From NCBI RefSeq assembly GCF_036370855.1, contig NC_088098.1, positions 206,691,336-206,755,335 of the forward strand: 64,000 nucleotides of DNA, read 5' to 3'. The stretch's first letter is position 1. Each line of letters begins with the position of its first letter. This DNA is from Dromaius novaehollandiae. Its lineage: Eukaryota > Chordata > Aves > Casuariiformes > Dromaiidae. A model generated the notes under the pieces. The model saw only the letters and a list, made by a program, of their open reading frames with translations. It searched no databases and was not told the DNA's origin. Below, one piece after another: positions 36,001 through 49,402 of the stretch. The position numbers were made by a program, and so were the translations under genes.

Positions 36001-36944
36001 CCACGAGTAGTGAAGAATGTCAGGCTACAGGCCATCTTAATGATCTGAGGATCTTTTCTCCCTCAGAATTTGATACTATGGACATTTTTTAAAAGAGCTT
36101 CCTTTCCACCAAAATTATTGCTTTATCACTTCCAGATTCTTCCAATGTATGCCACTTTCTAGTGTTCTAAGAAAAGTCTTTGGAAATATGTTTAGGCAGC
36201 CTATTATTTGCATTTCAGTCTATTCTGCTACATAAACTCTTCCAACCCCATTCCTACAGAGTTGATCTGTAAAGGACTGAAATGTCAGCTACAGAGGTAG
36301 AAGAACTGCTTTCCAGGGGTATCCTGAAAGAACTGAATGAAATCACTGCTATGTAATCTTACTCTTCTTTTCCATTTCTGGCAATAGAAATAGCAAAGCC
36401 CACAGTCAATTATGTCAAATAGTGCAAAAAGATTTAGTAGCTTGATTAAGGATTTATGGTAGCTGTTCATGACAAGAAGGAAGTGGTCTATGGCTGCTTA
36501 CTGCTCCTGTTTGATCCATGTCCCAGCTTGGTGAAGTTCAGCATATTGCCAATATCCAAAAAGAGCTGGCAGGCTTCCTAAGCAGCACCCTACAGACTTC
36601 TAGAGGAGGAATATTATTGTGTGTTACATCCTGTATGTTGAATTAAATTCTATGGAAGAAATGACTCTCTATCAAATTACAACCAGTTCATAAGAGTGTA
36701 TTTTAGAAGCTGTTTTATGCAACAAAATGTTTTATCAGGCAGAAGTACGTGGGCCTGATGCCCAGGGACAAAGCAACTATGTCATTCTGCGGCTGGTGAG
36801 CCTGGCTGACTGCACCATCGTGCCAGGGCTAATGCTACGTAAGGGCATTTGTGAACACGCACAGCTGGGGATGCGGGGAAGGCGCGCTCAATGTCTCTAT
36901 CAGTAGTGCAAATCTAGATCTGTTTATGCTTTTTATGAAACCCT
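33008..36944. other. Intergenic region
   Basis: No gene recognised. It contains A-rich runs at 33795-33820 and a 23-A run at 34461-34483. Short open frames show no similarity to known proteins. Confidence 0.65.
34461..34483. repeat. Poly-A run (23 A)
   Basis: Uninterrupted A run after AAAAG. No retroposon body was recognised upstream and no target duplication was seen. Confidence 0.9.
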
Positions 36945-37075
36945 ACTCACGAACTCTCCCTCTTTGCTTCAGTTCTCCATCCAGGAAAATGGGGATAATA
37001 GGTCTGTCCTATAAAAATACATTAAGTAATGTGAGATGGTCAAACACCAAAGTAATACAGAACACAGAAGTACTT
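36945..37075 (+). mobile_element. MIR-like SINE fragment
   Basis: CTTCAGTTCTCCATCC, GAAAATGGGGATAATAGG and, further on, ATTAAGTAATGTGAGATG line up with the MIR 3' region CTCAGTTTCCTCATCTGTAA / AATGGGGATAATAATAG / GATTAAATGAG. Plus orientation, old. Confidence 0.6.
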
Positions 37076-40000
37076 AAATGCTTAAATAGAGAATGTTGTA
37101 GTTAAGATCCAAGTTTTGTATTGATATTTATGTAAAATGTTGTAGTTATGTTTCGACTTGATTACAATACAAGCCTGTCAGAAAGAATGACAGCAAAACA
37201 ACTTGTATCTACATTGAGACTGTAGCAATAGGTCTTGCTTGAGAAGATGAAGAGTAAGCATATTATTCCTTGTAAAGCAATAATATAATCAACTAGCTAA
37301 AATAATAAGCTGCTTTGTTTTGTTTGAGCAATTCTAAGGGGATAAGAGGAATTAAGGGAGGAATGGATGTCATACAAGACAACACCAGAGGGAGTTTCTA
37401 GTGATCCTTCTCTGGATTTGTATTCACAAAGTGCACTTATATGAAGCCTGTCTGAAGACACTAATTTTGCTTTTACTTTCAAATAGTGAGACTAGAAAAG
37501 CACATGCATAACATACAAAGAACAAATTATGTTGGCAAAGGTCAGTCAAATATAAATATTTTAGTGCAATACAGTTCCCTAGACTTAATAGATACATTGG
37601 CTGAGATGAGTAGGAAGGAAAAGAAATAGATCTCAATAAATACCTGACATTGCTCTCTCTTCATTACAGTGGGGAAAAACATTCAGCAAAGCAGAAAGAA
37701 AAACACAACTTTGACATTTAACACCTGAAATGTATTTGGAGGGAAAAAAAAGGATTTCCAAAGATCAAATTAAATACATCAGATGAAAGTGCTGATTAGC
37801 CATAATTGCTGGTGATAAAGGTACAAAGTCAGAGGAGCTTTTAGACATTTTTGTTATCTTAAAACCTAGCTGAGCTTCCTGCTGAATGCTAGATATTAGA
37901 CACATAAGGAAGGTTTGAACTTGATCCTGAAATAGTTTTCCTAAAACTGGATTCTTTTTCTGGCTCCTCTGCCAACCTTCTCTGGACTTCACCTCTCTTT
38001 TAGTTCTTCTCCTATAGAATGGAATTTAAATTACTTTTTCTCCCATTCTTTGTCTTTCTTGCCTATTTAGGCCAGAGGTTCTCGCACTTTTTTCATGCCC
38101 TCCTTTGCTCCTGGTTTGCTCCTGTTCACTCTAGGCAGAGGAAGAGGGGGGTATTTCCCCCCACCAGCGACCCCCAGAGCAGGCTACGGGAGGAGGCCAG
38201 CCTCCGAGAAGCCTCCCAGAGCAGGGTAACAGGGGCAGCTTGATGGGAGCTATGGAGATGGGGTGAAGACTGGGAGATGGATCACATGGTACAAAGGAAC
38301 CGGAGTAGAAAGAAGTGGAGCGGAAGGAAATCTCATGCTTTGCAGAATCTGTCAGCAGTGGTGAGAGGCTGAGGGGCATGGAGGCTCCCCGCACCCTTTT
38401 TCTGTGCTCAGGTTTCTCAATGCATCTCTGTCCTACAGCCTCACTCCTGCCCTTCCCACTGCATCCCATCCCAGCTCCCAATGACCTGAGTGGTGGGGTG
38501 GATTGGGTCTTCATTGGGGAGGATGTGGCTCCCCTTCCCTATTTGATTTCCGTAAAAGACTTAACATTTCCTTGCACATACAAGTATGCACAGTTCATTT
38601 TTCTTGAGTGTTAATGTTTTGAGTCTCTTGCTATCAGTTTACGTTATCTGTATCAACTGCAACACCACTAATGGTGTTGGAAACCACATGGTTTCCAGCT
38701 TTTCAGTGATTGCTGTCAGGACTTCTTTTTTTTTCCCAGATAAGCCAAGGATTTGAGTGTTTCTATGCCTCCTGGGCACTTGAGCTCTTATGTGCAGTCT
38801 GAAAAATTGAAGGTTATTTTCATTTAAGAGAGTGAGATAAAAGACAGGGAAAATAATCTGAAACCGGCCAGGATGTGCCTGAAACCTCTGGTCCAGAAAC
38901 TTACTTGAACAATAATAACAATACTTCATTATCTCAGCCCTGATTTTCTTGCCCCCAATATTCTCTTTCCTCCTCTAGTCATTAAGGTAAGCATGGGAGG
39001 CTAAATCCACTCCACTTAGAGGAACCATCATAAAGCTTATGTATTATTTATGTCCCACTTGAGTCTTCAGAATTGGCCTTTTGTACAGAGGTGGATTTTA
39101 CCGAGTGAGAGCTCATGTTTTGTCTCACTATGTAACGATCAATCTCTCATACCACCGTGTCCCCATAACAATATTTATAAGCTCTTTCACGTCTACCCTT
39201 TCAAATAATATAGTAGTTTGCTGTCCTAGTTCTCCTGGCTGGTGGTTCCCCCTGCTTGATTAGCTGTACTGCTGAGCACATTACCTTAGACATTTCAGTG
39301 CCTCCGATGCTTCATAGGACTGACAGTTGTAATGGTTGGCCTTGGAAGATACTGGCCTGTTAGGCCTTGTCCAGATGTTGCTGTCTTGCTTGGTAAGCAT
39401 TACTACTTTGGCTTCTTGGTCATTTGCTGTTCAGTTTTCACAAAGCAAAATTCATGCTTCTTTGTCCTTTCTTTCCATTTTCAGTGGTTCTCTGAAAGTT
39501 GTTAGTTCTCATTTGATACAGAACTCAACCTTTCCCTCATATCTTATAATTGGTTTTAATCATATTAACAAGCATAGTAGGTTACACCAGTTCCTATTGC
39601 AGGACTTTGAGTCATTCATGCTTTTTCCAGGATTTAGATTATTGTTCTTTTTTGTTTCCTGCTTTTCTTGAAGTTGAAATCTGATCTTAAATCTTTCAAA
39701 ATCTTTTCATTTCCAAGCTAATAGGTTTTACAATTAGTCATTCAATTACCAGCGTAATGCACTTACTGGAACTGTCTGGAAATTATGTTTTGCTTTTTGA
39801 GTATTTTCCTTGTAAACATCTGAAAGGGTATCACATGCTCTCATATGCTGATCTCATTTATACCTGTTTAAATCCAGCAAGACTATACTGAAGACAGAGG
39901 AGACACCCTGCTATTAAATTTGTGTGCTTAGGATAAGAATCTGGGCCCACCTTATTTTGACTTTAGTCTTCATTTCATAGAGTGGAAGAATTCACTTCCG

Positions 40001-41687
40001 TATACAGTGATGATTAATATTAAAGTCATGCATCCCAAAACAGAAAACATACTTGAACTAAAGCAGTCCTAACCCTTGCTGTTATATTTTTTTAGAGGTG
40101 ATAATTTGTCACAAATTAATTACTTTCTCATAAAACATTTCTTAAAGGGGAGCCATAATAGAAGGAACTTAGCTACTGGAAAACAGCATGATTAGAGGCT
40201 CATAATTGCTTAGCACTTTGTTCAGATGTTAGTAAATAGTGGACCTCCACTAAAAACCTGCACACCCTAAACTCTGTGTGGGAGAAAATACATTTCTTTT
40301 CTTTAAAAAAATACATTGTAAATAAAAGCACGGCTAGTTTCTTTCTTTTTGAAACTTCCTATCAGAAGATGTGGAGGAAGTTTCCTATCTGTTCCATATC
40401 CCTCTGTTATTTGGACACCTGAAGTTTCATGGAACTGCAGTCCTTAAAGCAGTTTTAGATGTCTGTCCCTATCTTTTCTTTGTAAAATGCTTCAAAAAAT
40501 GCTTTGATAATAGTAGCATTTCAGGCTAGGCTTGTAGACTAAAGAATTGGTTTTGGAAAATGGATAGAAGAACATGATTAAAAAATATACATGTATATGG
40601 AAATAGAGTAAAATGCATATCCATAGATGTCCAAAAACAATGTAGAGACAACACTGAGTATATGTTGAGGTTATGAGCCATGAAATAGGCTAGAGCCAGA
40701 TTTCTTTGATTTATTGCTAGTATTATAGCACATGTACATCAAGCCATACTTAGAGCAAGTCAAATCAGAAGTGTTACATGTGACTAATTATCCTTAGGTG
40801 CTTAGTATTTTGCTCTCTTTTTCTGTTCCATCACTTAAAGCTTCTCCTTGTCGCAGTATTAGTCTACTGCTTCATTCATGCCTCTCTTCTCCTCACTGCA
40901 ACAATTCTGTCCGTTTGCCAGTGGCTTTGATGTGCCATTTGTCATCTTCTCCCCCAAATCATCTTTTCATTTCCCTACACTTCTCTCATCCATGGGGCCT
41001 TTGCCTGTTTTTCATGGAAGTCCTTCCATGCTTATGAATTGATAATGACAAGGCTATAGGTAAGTCATGACTGGTAAAATAATTTTTTTTAATTTAAATT
41101 CACACATCATTATGTCCCTAAGTCTACATATTATCTGGAGCATCATATAATTTCAAATTTGCTTTTCCTTTTCTCAACCCTACACTTCCTTGTCTTTCTG
41201 TCTGCACTTTTTGGTGTGCCAGATCTCTGGCAACAGCCTCTGTGTAACACACAGGTCCCAGTTTAGCAAAGTACTTGGCCATATGACTAACTTAAAGCAT
41301 CTATTTAAGACATATGCTTATGTGCTTTGATGAATGCTTTGCCAAACAATTTCTGTGTCTTGCTGGGAAAAAAAATATAATGATAATATGCCAAGAATTC
41401 TAAATGATTATGAGACAGTCATTAATGAATACTCCGACATGGAATATTTGCTTTTCCAAATAGGCTTTCACTATTCCTTCTCTTTTGTGCATGGAATTTC
41501 AGAGCGGAGATTGAGTTATTTAACTGAGGAATAGCTATGTAGTTTAGTCATGCTAGCTAGTAACCATTTGAAAGGTCTCTTTATTATTGCAAAGGGATAA
41601 ACTGGAGAAAAAAACAATCAAATATGGAGCAATAATATAGCGAGTGAGACGAGCTTTTACTCTTTAAAGGACATCTCTCCAGTACAC
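37076..41687. other. Intergenic region
   Basis: No gene recognised. A slightly GC-richer stretch at about 38,080-38,540 begins with AGGTTCTCGCACTTTTTTCA, similar to the outer end of hAT elements, but no matching far end was found. Two adjoining short palindromes lie at 38660-38697. Confidence 0.6.
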
Positions 41688-41738
41688 CCCGTGGAATTAT
41701 GCCAGCGTCAAACCAGTATAACTAAGGAAAATCAGACT
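41688..41738. mobile_element. Ancient amniote interspersed repeat remnant (CR1/L3-like)
   Basis: GGAATTATGCCAGCGTC and CCAGTATAACTAAGGAAAAT resemble a phrase common in reptile genomes (ACACCAGTGTAACTGAGA). Assigned from memory of repeat consensus sequences, weakly supported. Confidence 0.3.
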
Positions 41739-41854
41739 AACATCATTTAAAAGATTGAAGTCCAAGCTGAATTAAGGTGCAGATTTTGTTCCAGCAATTA
41801 CTGCTGTTTAGAAAGCAAGATTTCAATAAGGAGAGAGCCTGCAAGACTGTCTGC

Positions 41855-41921
41855 AAAGAAAGAAAGAAAGGAGAAGAGAGAAGAGAGAAAAAAAGAGAGA
41901 AAAGAAGAGAAAAGAAAGAAA
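41855..41921 (+). repeat. 67-nt uninterrupted purine tract (GA/GAAA-rich)
   Basis: Only A and G over 67 positions, in GAAA, GAGA and GAAGA units. Confidence 0.95.
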
Positions 41922-42084
41922 TGAAGTTTATCTGTTCATTTACAGAGGCAAAGACAGTGAAGGAAGACTACCCTTTTTCCACTGCAAGGGTTATCTAGGG
42001 GGCTAAGCTCTTAGGAGTACCCTGCTCACTGGCAGCCACTGTTAATGATAAGCTACATCCCAGCTTCAGCCCTGCTCCTGGTAA

Positions 42085-42140
42085 ATTCACCTTCAGTCCT
42101 GTGGGACTATTCCTGAGTCAGTATAGCTTAAGCTACACAT
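42085..42140. mobile_element. Ancient amniote interspersed repeat remnant
   Basis: TCCTGTGGGACTATTCCTGA and the following GTCAGTATAGC resemble the reptile repeat phrase CAGTGGGACTACTCCTGAGT. Too short to assign a family. Confidence 0.3.
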
Positions 42141-45100
42141 TTTGCTGCCCTGCAGAGGTACAGTTATTTATGTCCATCACTGATCTTCATTCCAACAACC
42201 AACACTCTAAATGAGCATCATGTGCGGACACCCATCCTGAGGTTATGCTCTCCCCAATATGTGAGCAAGAAATCAATAGAGGAAAGCAGTGTAATGTCAC
42301 TGAAAATATTCAGTTCCTTTGGAATAACATATTGAAATGCGGCTCCCCTGAACATACAAACTAAGGTCAGCAAACTAACCTTAAATGCAGGGGAACAAAA
42401 GAAGAATTTTGGCATCATGACATAGTTGGATTCCAAATCCCAGGAGCTGCTTTTTCCATGGTGGTGGTTACCTAGAGCAATAGGTAGTAGTGTGATAGTA
42501 GTGATGGTAGTACTTAGTAACCATATTTATGAAAGATGATGCAATGAGTCTTCTAATATTAGGAGTGCCTGCAGACCCTAAAGGCAATGGGTGAGCAAAA
42601 AAATTACTGGATTTCTATACTGTATTGCCTAGAAAGCATTACTTTCCCCAGAAGTTCTTTAAATTTGGCAGGAAATATTAGGAAACCAAGGTGCAAAGAT
42701 CTTGCAGCAGAGGTAGCCAAGCAGCTTACAGTTTCAGAAATGTTGAGAAAGATGTGCGAGGGAAGCTTAATTGGTAAAATTTGGAAAAAAGAGTTTTCCC
42801 TCAGGTCAGATTGACAATGACTTGGGGGAGGACAGTTGCTTTCCTCTATAGTATGGGGCATAGGTGATTTTGTAGGGCTGGCCTGATTTTTATGTAACAA
42901 ATCCCCTTCTTTTGGAGGCATCTAGCATATCGATGATGCCATTCATTTCTCCTGCGGTCGTCTTCTGGCCATTGTAGTTGCAGCTTTTGATCTTCTGCTA
43001 AGCCTAAAGCTTGTTAGAAGTGTGTGCGTGAGAGCACACAGCATGCATGATCTTTCGGGTCCAAGTGTGTATTACACAGATGCAAGAGCAATTGCACAGA
43101 GCTGAACTTAGTAACTGACTGTGTGGCTTATCCACTGCAGGCTATGAAATAAACTCAGGCTACTTCCACTTATGCCTGAACTTCTAGATAGCTTCTGCTT
43201 GCACAGGAAGACAGCAGCTTTGCACGCCTTGCACAACCTGTGCGATACACAGGGCTCACATGGAAACTTGAGTGAAAAAAATAAAGATTTCCTAGGAAAG
43301 AGATCTTTCTGGAAGATTTCTGAAGACGAAAGATGAAACTAAAGCCCTGGAGTCATGCCTTTACTGGAAAACAATCTTTACTGCTGATAGTAACTGTGTA
43401 AATAATTTGAATGAGAAAATGAAGCATTTTATATTTTTCCCTCCTTCATAACAGAACACTTAGGCATGAAAACCCATAATTTCCAAATAAGTCATTAAAA
43501 AACAGCAGATTTCAAAGGAACCGCCATGAAGTTTGCAGCAGGTGAAACCAGCCAAAAAAGTGAGAAAAGGGTGAGGCAGTCCATGTTCATAACTCAGTCA
43601 GCAACTTCAATCCAGTCAGTTCATACACATATTGCATTCAAGTGGGAGACTGTAAAATATGGTGGCTTTTTACGGAATGAAAAACTAGCAGCCTTCAGAA
43701 CTATACCTGGACTCTTAAGTCTCTCAGCTCATCGTTCAGTCTTGCCTTCAAAAATATTTCTTCTTTAAAGCCTACAGTTATTAGCTGGCTTTGTCAATCA
43801 CACATTTTCAGTCTGCACAAATTTAAGCAAGAAATAAATTGGATTTTCTTACCAGTTCAGGTCACTAACTGAAGATGAAGAGGTGTGGCAGATTCTTCAT
43901 CCTTGTGTTTTTGCATCAGAATTGGACATCTCCTTAAAAGAAATGATCTAATTAATCCAGTGAAGATTTGTAGAGGAATCTATAGACAAAGGCCTTTGCC
44001 GTGCCCTAGTCTGCAGTTCCGACTTGGTGGCTTTATCTTGCCTTTTAAATCCTCTATTCTGTACAGTCAGAAAAGATTTCTTAGCATGCTTTGAATTGTC
44101 AGGTTATGTGAGACTAGATCCAAATCTCCATGAAACCAGTGTGAGCAATTTCAATAACTTCAATGTGCCAGGGAAGAGGTTCTTAAAGTATATATTTCCC
44201 AGGCTATTTCATCTTTTACAGTTTATAAAAACATGATCAGTAACAAGGACTATTACTCAACCTAGCTGTGGTATCAGCTACATGAGTGCCTTGAGAAAGT
44301 CACACTCCCAGCACCTGCCTTTAAAAAAGAGCAAGGACTCTGGGAAGTGTTGTAAAGCCCTCAAATGAAAGCTATTGTTAACAGCATCATCTGTCCATTG
44401 ATTACTATTAAAAGCTTAAGTGTACCCTTGTGGTGGTTAGGCTGATTGCTATTTTTTGATGCATTTCATGTGAGTAGAGTAAAAGAAGCCCTTTGTAATC
44501 TCCAGACCATATCCTCCCCACCATGAGATGAGACAACTGTATCAATAAAACATCTTACTGTCACCAAAAAGGGCAGCCTCGCTCCCTGCCTCCTCTCCTC
44601 TCCCTGTTCACCCTTGCCCCTGGACTCTGCACCACTCAGTGCACCCCTCAAGGGGCCAGTTCGGCTTGTTAACACAAAATTATCCACCGTTTTTGTGGGA
44701 TTAGTCCTCTAGTGGCTTGGTGAACTGAATTAGCTCACAGAGAGATTGTGCAAATGTTCACAAGAAAGGGATAGGACCGTGTGGTTGGATGCATGCGCTG
44801 ACGGAGCATATCAGTCCACCATCACAGACAGAGAAAGGACTCATGCTTGAAGTTTTTCTTTTTCCAGTTATATTGATTACTTTAATACAAGCCTCTTCCT
44901 AAAAACTTTTCTGCTTTATCCTTAGACCATCACAGCTCCAATATTACAGTTCAATAATGCATACAGTGATCCTTTTAGTCATTAAAGGAAATCCCCAGGA
45001 GACATCCTGGACTAAATAACCTCTGTGAAGACCTTTGTAAAGGATAGTTATTGCGTGGAGTGGACAATAAGGGGAAATGAGGTTTACGTTTGCTTATCCA

Positions 45101-48094
45101 AAAGGCCAGAGAGAGTTCATAGATTATTCTTTGCACAGATAAGCTAGACCTTATGTAAACACTCCTCACTGGAAAGTATCTGCTGTTTGTTTTCCTAACT
45201 TTAACCATGTGTCTAGCACAAGCAGAATAAATGAAATAAAAGACAGGCATTTTAATAAAAAAAACAGTGTCTTTGAAAACTCATGTTACTGGCCCCTGAA
45301 GAAAGTTAAAATGATCTTTGCTACTCACTGCATGGAACACATAGATGATGATACGGCTACAAAGCTTTCTTGTAAGTGAAAACTGATAAGATTGCAAACC
45401 CATACAATCAGATATCCTTCATCATTATATTAGAGCAAAGCAGTCTGCTTCACTGTAGTTAAGCCAATATATAAGCTCTTATACCCTTTGTTTAGACAAA
45501 ACTGTCAGGTTTTCAATGAAATTAATGGGATATTTGTCTAAGTGAGGGCTGGAGGATTAGGTTCTAATGGTTTCCAATTCTACTATAGAAAACTCTGAAC
45601 AAGACCCTTGATGAATATAAATTAGTGTAGCATGACTCTTAAAAATCTCACCCACTACCCATCTGTATCTTTAGGTGCATAAATATTTGAGAAAAAAACT
45701 AACTTCTCTGCCAAAGCTGATTACAGATTATTTCAAACCAACCTGTGAATAATTTGTTTTCTCTTCACAGTCTTTTTCAAATGTGACTAAACTGAACAAT
45801 TTATATCACTTAAGTCTGACTTGCCATAGTTAAGTTGTCCTGGGTATTTCAGAGCCAAGAAAACAAGCGTGGTTTTACCACCGTTTTACAATTATAAAAT
45901 GTTCTCTCTTTTTTTTTCCCCCCTTTCTGAAGGTCAAAAATTTTCAGTGTGTTGTAGAAGAGATGGAAACATGAGGCTGGGTGAGGGAAAGGAGGACTGG
46001 CCCCAGAATGAAAATGGAAGACCTGCTTGTTCGAGCTGGTCCCATGCCATGATATAGTGATGTTTGTGATAGCTTCAGTTGCTATGGCAACATGACAGTA
46101 TGATTTACTGCAATAATAGAGAAAGCAAATGTGAAGCTTTTGTTTAACTTCAATGCCATGAGCTATTTGTTGATATTGGGGGAAAAAAGAGTTCTTTGGC
46201 TTCTAGTTAACCACATTAATAATGTGTCTAAGTATAAAAAGAAGTCAATAAGGGGCACCATGGTGTTCAAATTTCCCTTCCATGCTTGTGGAGTACACGT
46301 ACACACACATACACAGTGCTGAACTTCCCTGTGGTTCAGAGTGTAGGTGACTGTTTAGTGCAGACTGCAATACCTGTCCATCACATCACGGAGGAGAGCA
46401 GCACAGTTAAGGTCACTGAGCTGAACAGAGTCAGCAGCAGAGTCACTGGCTCAATGTGAATTCTGGACTAGGTATCTGGCTGGTGGCAGGTGAAGTTTAG
46501 ATGAGTTGCTGGACTAGGGTAGCAGTACCTGGCTAGAGAAGATAATGGTTTATGATTATTTTTGGCATGTTTCACCAGGGAGAGTAAAGGTATGGCTCAG
46601 ACAGAGCCAGAGATGCAGGTTTATTGGATTCTGCAAAGGCTGGAGGGTCCTCCTGAGGTACAGCGGTGTTTGTCATTAATGCTGTGACTAGTGCTGGGAG
46701 AAAGGTTAGAGTTTTGGAGAGGAAGGGTGGAGATCCAAGTTTATAGCTTATAGATCCACGTATATATTCTACGAGGCCCGAAGGGCTAAGGCAGAGCTTG
46801 CACTGGTAGACAAAAATGGCTTATGGCTGTTGTGGTTGAGATCTGGTTCACTATGGTGGGTGAAAGTTTGGGACAAATGGCAAAAGCAGTATGTTTACTA
46901 CCTGTTCTTACAAGATGCACAAGGATAAAGGATGGCAGGTAATAATTCCAGTTTTGGAAGATAATTAAGACTGACTATAATGCAGACTGGAGTTAACACG
47001 GGGGGAAAAGAGGAAGAGCTGGGAGAGCAAAGGGCTACATATTTAGCTTCATTGCTGGACCGTGCAGCACCACAGCACTGAAATGAAGGCCAGACATAAG
47101 AAAACATCCTTTGGTTGATTGTAGGGTAGGTGTCTCTGGTTAGGATTAGGTGACTGAACACCAGGACCTATAGAACTCTTTCATTGCTGAAATTATTCAG
47201 CTTTGTTGCTACTAGTGCTTATCCTTAGGTGCCTTCTGAAACTGGTTGCTCAGACCCTGCTGGCTCCATACTTTACCTCCACCCTAATCTAAACTGCAGA
47301 CCATGGCCCACACCTATCACTAGCTATACACGTAGAACTAACAATACATCAGTGATGGCAGCAGCTCTCAGCATTGGCATTCAGTCCTTCCAGAATCCAG
47401 CAGTAAGCTTGGCTGTTTGTCCCCTGCTCTTCTAAACCTACCTGAGGCAGTGCTAACCCCGAGTTCAAGCACAAATGAAAAACTGTCCCCAAACTAATCC
47501 TAAACTATTCATCATTCCTTGTATCAGCTCTTACTCAAATCTACAAGCTTTGCAGTCCTCAGCAATAATCATAGCTCTTCCATCCAAAATCCCAGCTGTA
47601 TCCATAGCAGTACTCAGTGCCTATGCACTACCTTAGCCATATCTGTTACCTCAGTCACAGTACACCAATCCTTCCCTGCCTTATTATTGCTGTCGTGCCA
47701 CATATTGCAGTATCCAGCAATAAGTCTTTGGCTCATGTTTTCCCATATACTAACCCTAATATTAACCCTAACTTAAGCCTCATCCAGGAATCCATTTCCA
47801 TTCCATAACTAAGTATAAGCCACTGTTTCCTTCTCTCAATAGACTCCATCCAAGCCCAAAGGGGCTTGCAAAGTGTAGTAAAAAGCTCAGCTTCTCATCC
47901 TCTACTGTCCCACATCTTAACTCCACCTTCTACTAGAGCCTGAAGCATCACCTCAGTTTTCAACAACCCCTATAAAAGGGAGCTGAAATCCTCCAGAACC
48001 ACCTCTAGAACCAGAGAAGGGAACCACTGTAAAAGCTGAAGGACACCTTTGCTCAGCTACTTACTCCCAGTCAGTGAAGTGCACCCATAGCACG
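42141..48094. other. Intergenic region
   Basis: No gene recognised. It contains one old repeat remnant near 45,510-45,570. The part from about 46,350 to 47,900 has somewhat more C+G. A stretch at 46,405-46,470 vaguely resembles the middle of an inverted MIR, without enough match to call. Confidence 0.55.
45510..45570. mobile_element. Ancient CR1/L3-like repeat remnant
   Basis: TTAATGGGATATTTGTCTAA, GTGAGGGCTGGAGGATTAGG and TTCTAA match a well-known sauropsid repeat phrase (AATGGGAGTTTTGCCTGAGT, AAGGACTGCAGGATTGGGCC). Confidence 0.4.
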
Positions 48095-48180
48095 GATGAA
48101 GGGCTGAGGAAAAGGAAAACAATGTGGCAGTGTGGCTGATGAAGGGCTGAGGAGAAGGAAAACAAAGTGGCAGTGTGGCT
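48095..48180. repeat. 43-bp tandem duplication
   Basis: Two adjacent 43-bp copies starting GATGAAGGGCTGAGGA, identical at 41 of 43 positions, so recent relative to the surrounding old repeats. Confidence 0.97.
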
Positions 48181-49029
48181 TAGGTCCAAAATTTAGGAAC
48201 TTTTTCTGAGCTATGGAGGCACAGGAGCTGGAAGCAGTGGACGATGAGCAGCACCTTCACTCCGGCTGAGCCCTTCGCCTGCTCGCTGGCAGTAGGGTGT
48301 GATGGGAGAGTGCCCACGATGGCACTGCACATCTGCAGGAGTGCCAGGACCAGGTGGGCTGCTACTGCCAGACAGCGTGGACCAGTGCCTAAAATGAGGT
48401 CCTTGCCTAATGATGGGGCAACGTGGCACAGTCATACCAAGAGGGAGATGTGTTCACTCCATGCTGAAGGGGACAAGGGTGATAACCTTTGCTTGTTCAT
48501 TACTGAGCCAGGTCAGCTCACTTGGTTTTGGCTCCCAAAGCTACCTGAGGCACTGAAATACTTCTGCCACTAAAATAACTGCCCAAATGCTGTGCTAGAA
48601 ATGCATTATGCAGTACTCGGGCATACCATGGGTTGCACCCTTGGCTGGCTCAGGTTTCTCAGCATTATGGAAGAAATTTTGTTATTCCACAGAAAAGAGC
48701 GTACTCTTGGGGCAATTTACTACCTTCCTCAGACTCTTGGTAGAGCAACAAAGTGGAGGAGGATGGGAACGAGGTGCTCAGAAGCACAGTGCACAGTGCT
48801 GTCTCTGAGGAGCTGGGCACAAGTCCTCGATACTGGCCAGGAAAGCAAGAGGCACAGAACAGAGCTGGGACCACCACCAGCAAGGCTATGGCTGCCTATT
48901 ATTGGGGCAGGGCAGCTTGTCTCTCTGCCATCACCCCATTTCATCTGAATTTTCCCTTCTGTCTATACCTTGCTCATGTGCCAAGCCAGGCTGAAGGAGT
49001 AGGATCAGCCAGCAAAACCCCATCAGGAA

Positions 49030-49232
49030 ACTGAAATCCCCCACAGTGTAATACCAGCTCTGCCACTGGCTCTGCCCTTGTAAGCGGCTCTGAGGTGGCT
49101 GCTTATCCCCAAAAATAGGCCATGAGGGCTTCTGTAGTTTCCAACAGTGCATCCTCATCTAAACATTTCACCTTGCTTGTTTTGTGACACTTTTCATCTG
49201 AGAAAGTAGGATAATACTGCTGCCCTACTTGC
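49030..49232 (+). mobile_element. MIR-like SINE, interrupted
   Basis: The 5' part (CCAGCTCTGCCACTGGCTCT, near 49053-49072) and the 3' part (TTTTCATCTGAGAAAGTAGG, then ATAATACTGCTGCCCTACTT) match successive segments of the MIR consensus in the right order. The unrelated sequence between them may be insertion or decay. Confidence 0.5.
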
Positions 49233-49299
49233 CATGGCAGTGTTTTTACTGCCAGAAGCAGGGAGGTCATGGCCAAGGCAGTGACATCTTTTATTCACT

Positions 49300-49402
49300 G
49301 AGTATCTGATGTTCTTCCCTAGCTGTTTACTACTGGGCACCATCAAAGATGGGAAGCTTGGCTAGATAAACCTTCTGTCTACTCCACTAGGACTCTTCAG
49401 GA
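49300..49402 (+). mobile_element. CR1 LINE 3'-end fragment (old)
   Basis: GTATCTGATGTT, GGGAAGCTTGGCTAGATAAA and CCTTCTGTCTACTCCACTAG follow the ancient sauropsid CR1 tail (CATCTGATATTGG..., GGGCTAGATGGACC, TTTGGTCTGACCCAGTA). Heavily diverged, untranslated tail only. Confidence 0.55.

Noticed and set aside
38072..38095. hAT-like end AGGTTCTCGCACTTTTTTCA
   Set aside because: No partner inverted end was found downstream, so no element boundary can be given.
47755..47775. Telomere-like CCCTAA words
   Set aside because: Only two separated AACCCTAA-type words; no tandem array.
48211..49160. Several overlapping open frames of 60-118 codons on both strands
   Set aside because: Many frames open at once in a GC-richer patch, no recognisable domain, and part of the area is a MIR-like repeat.
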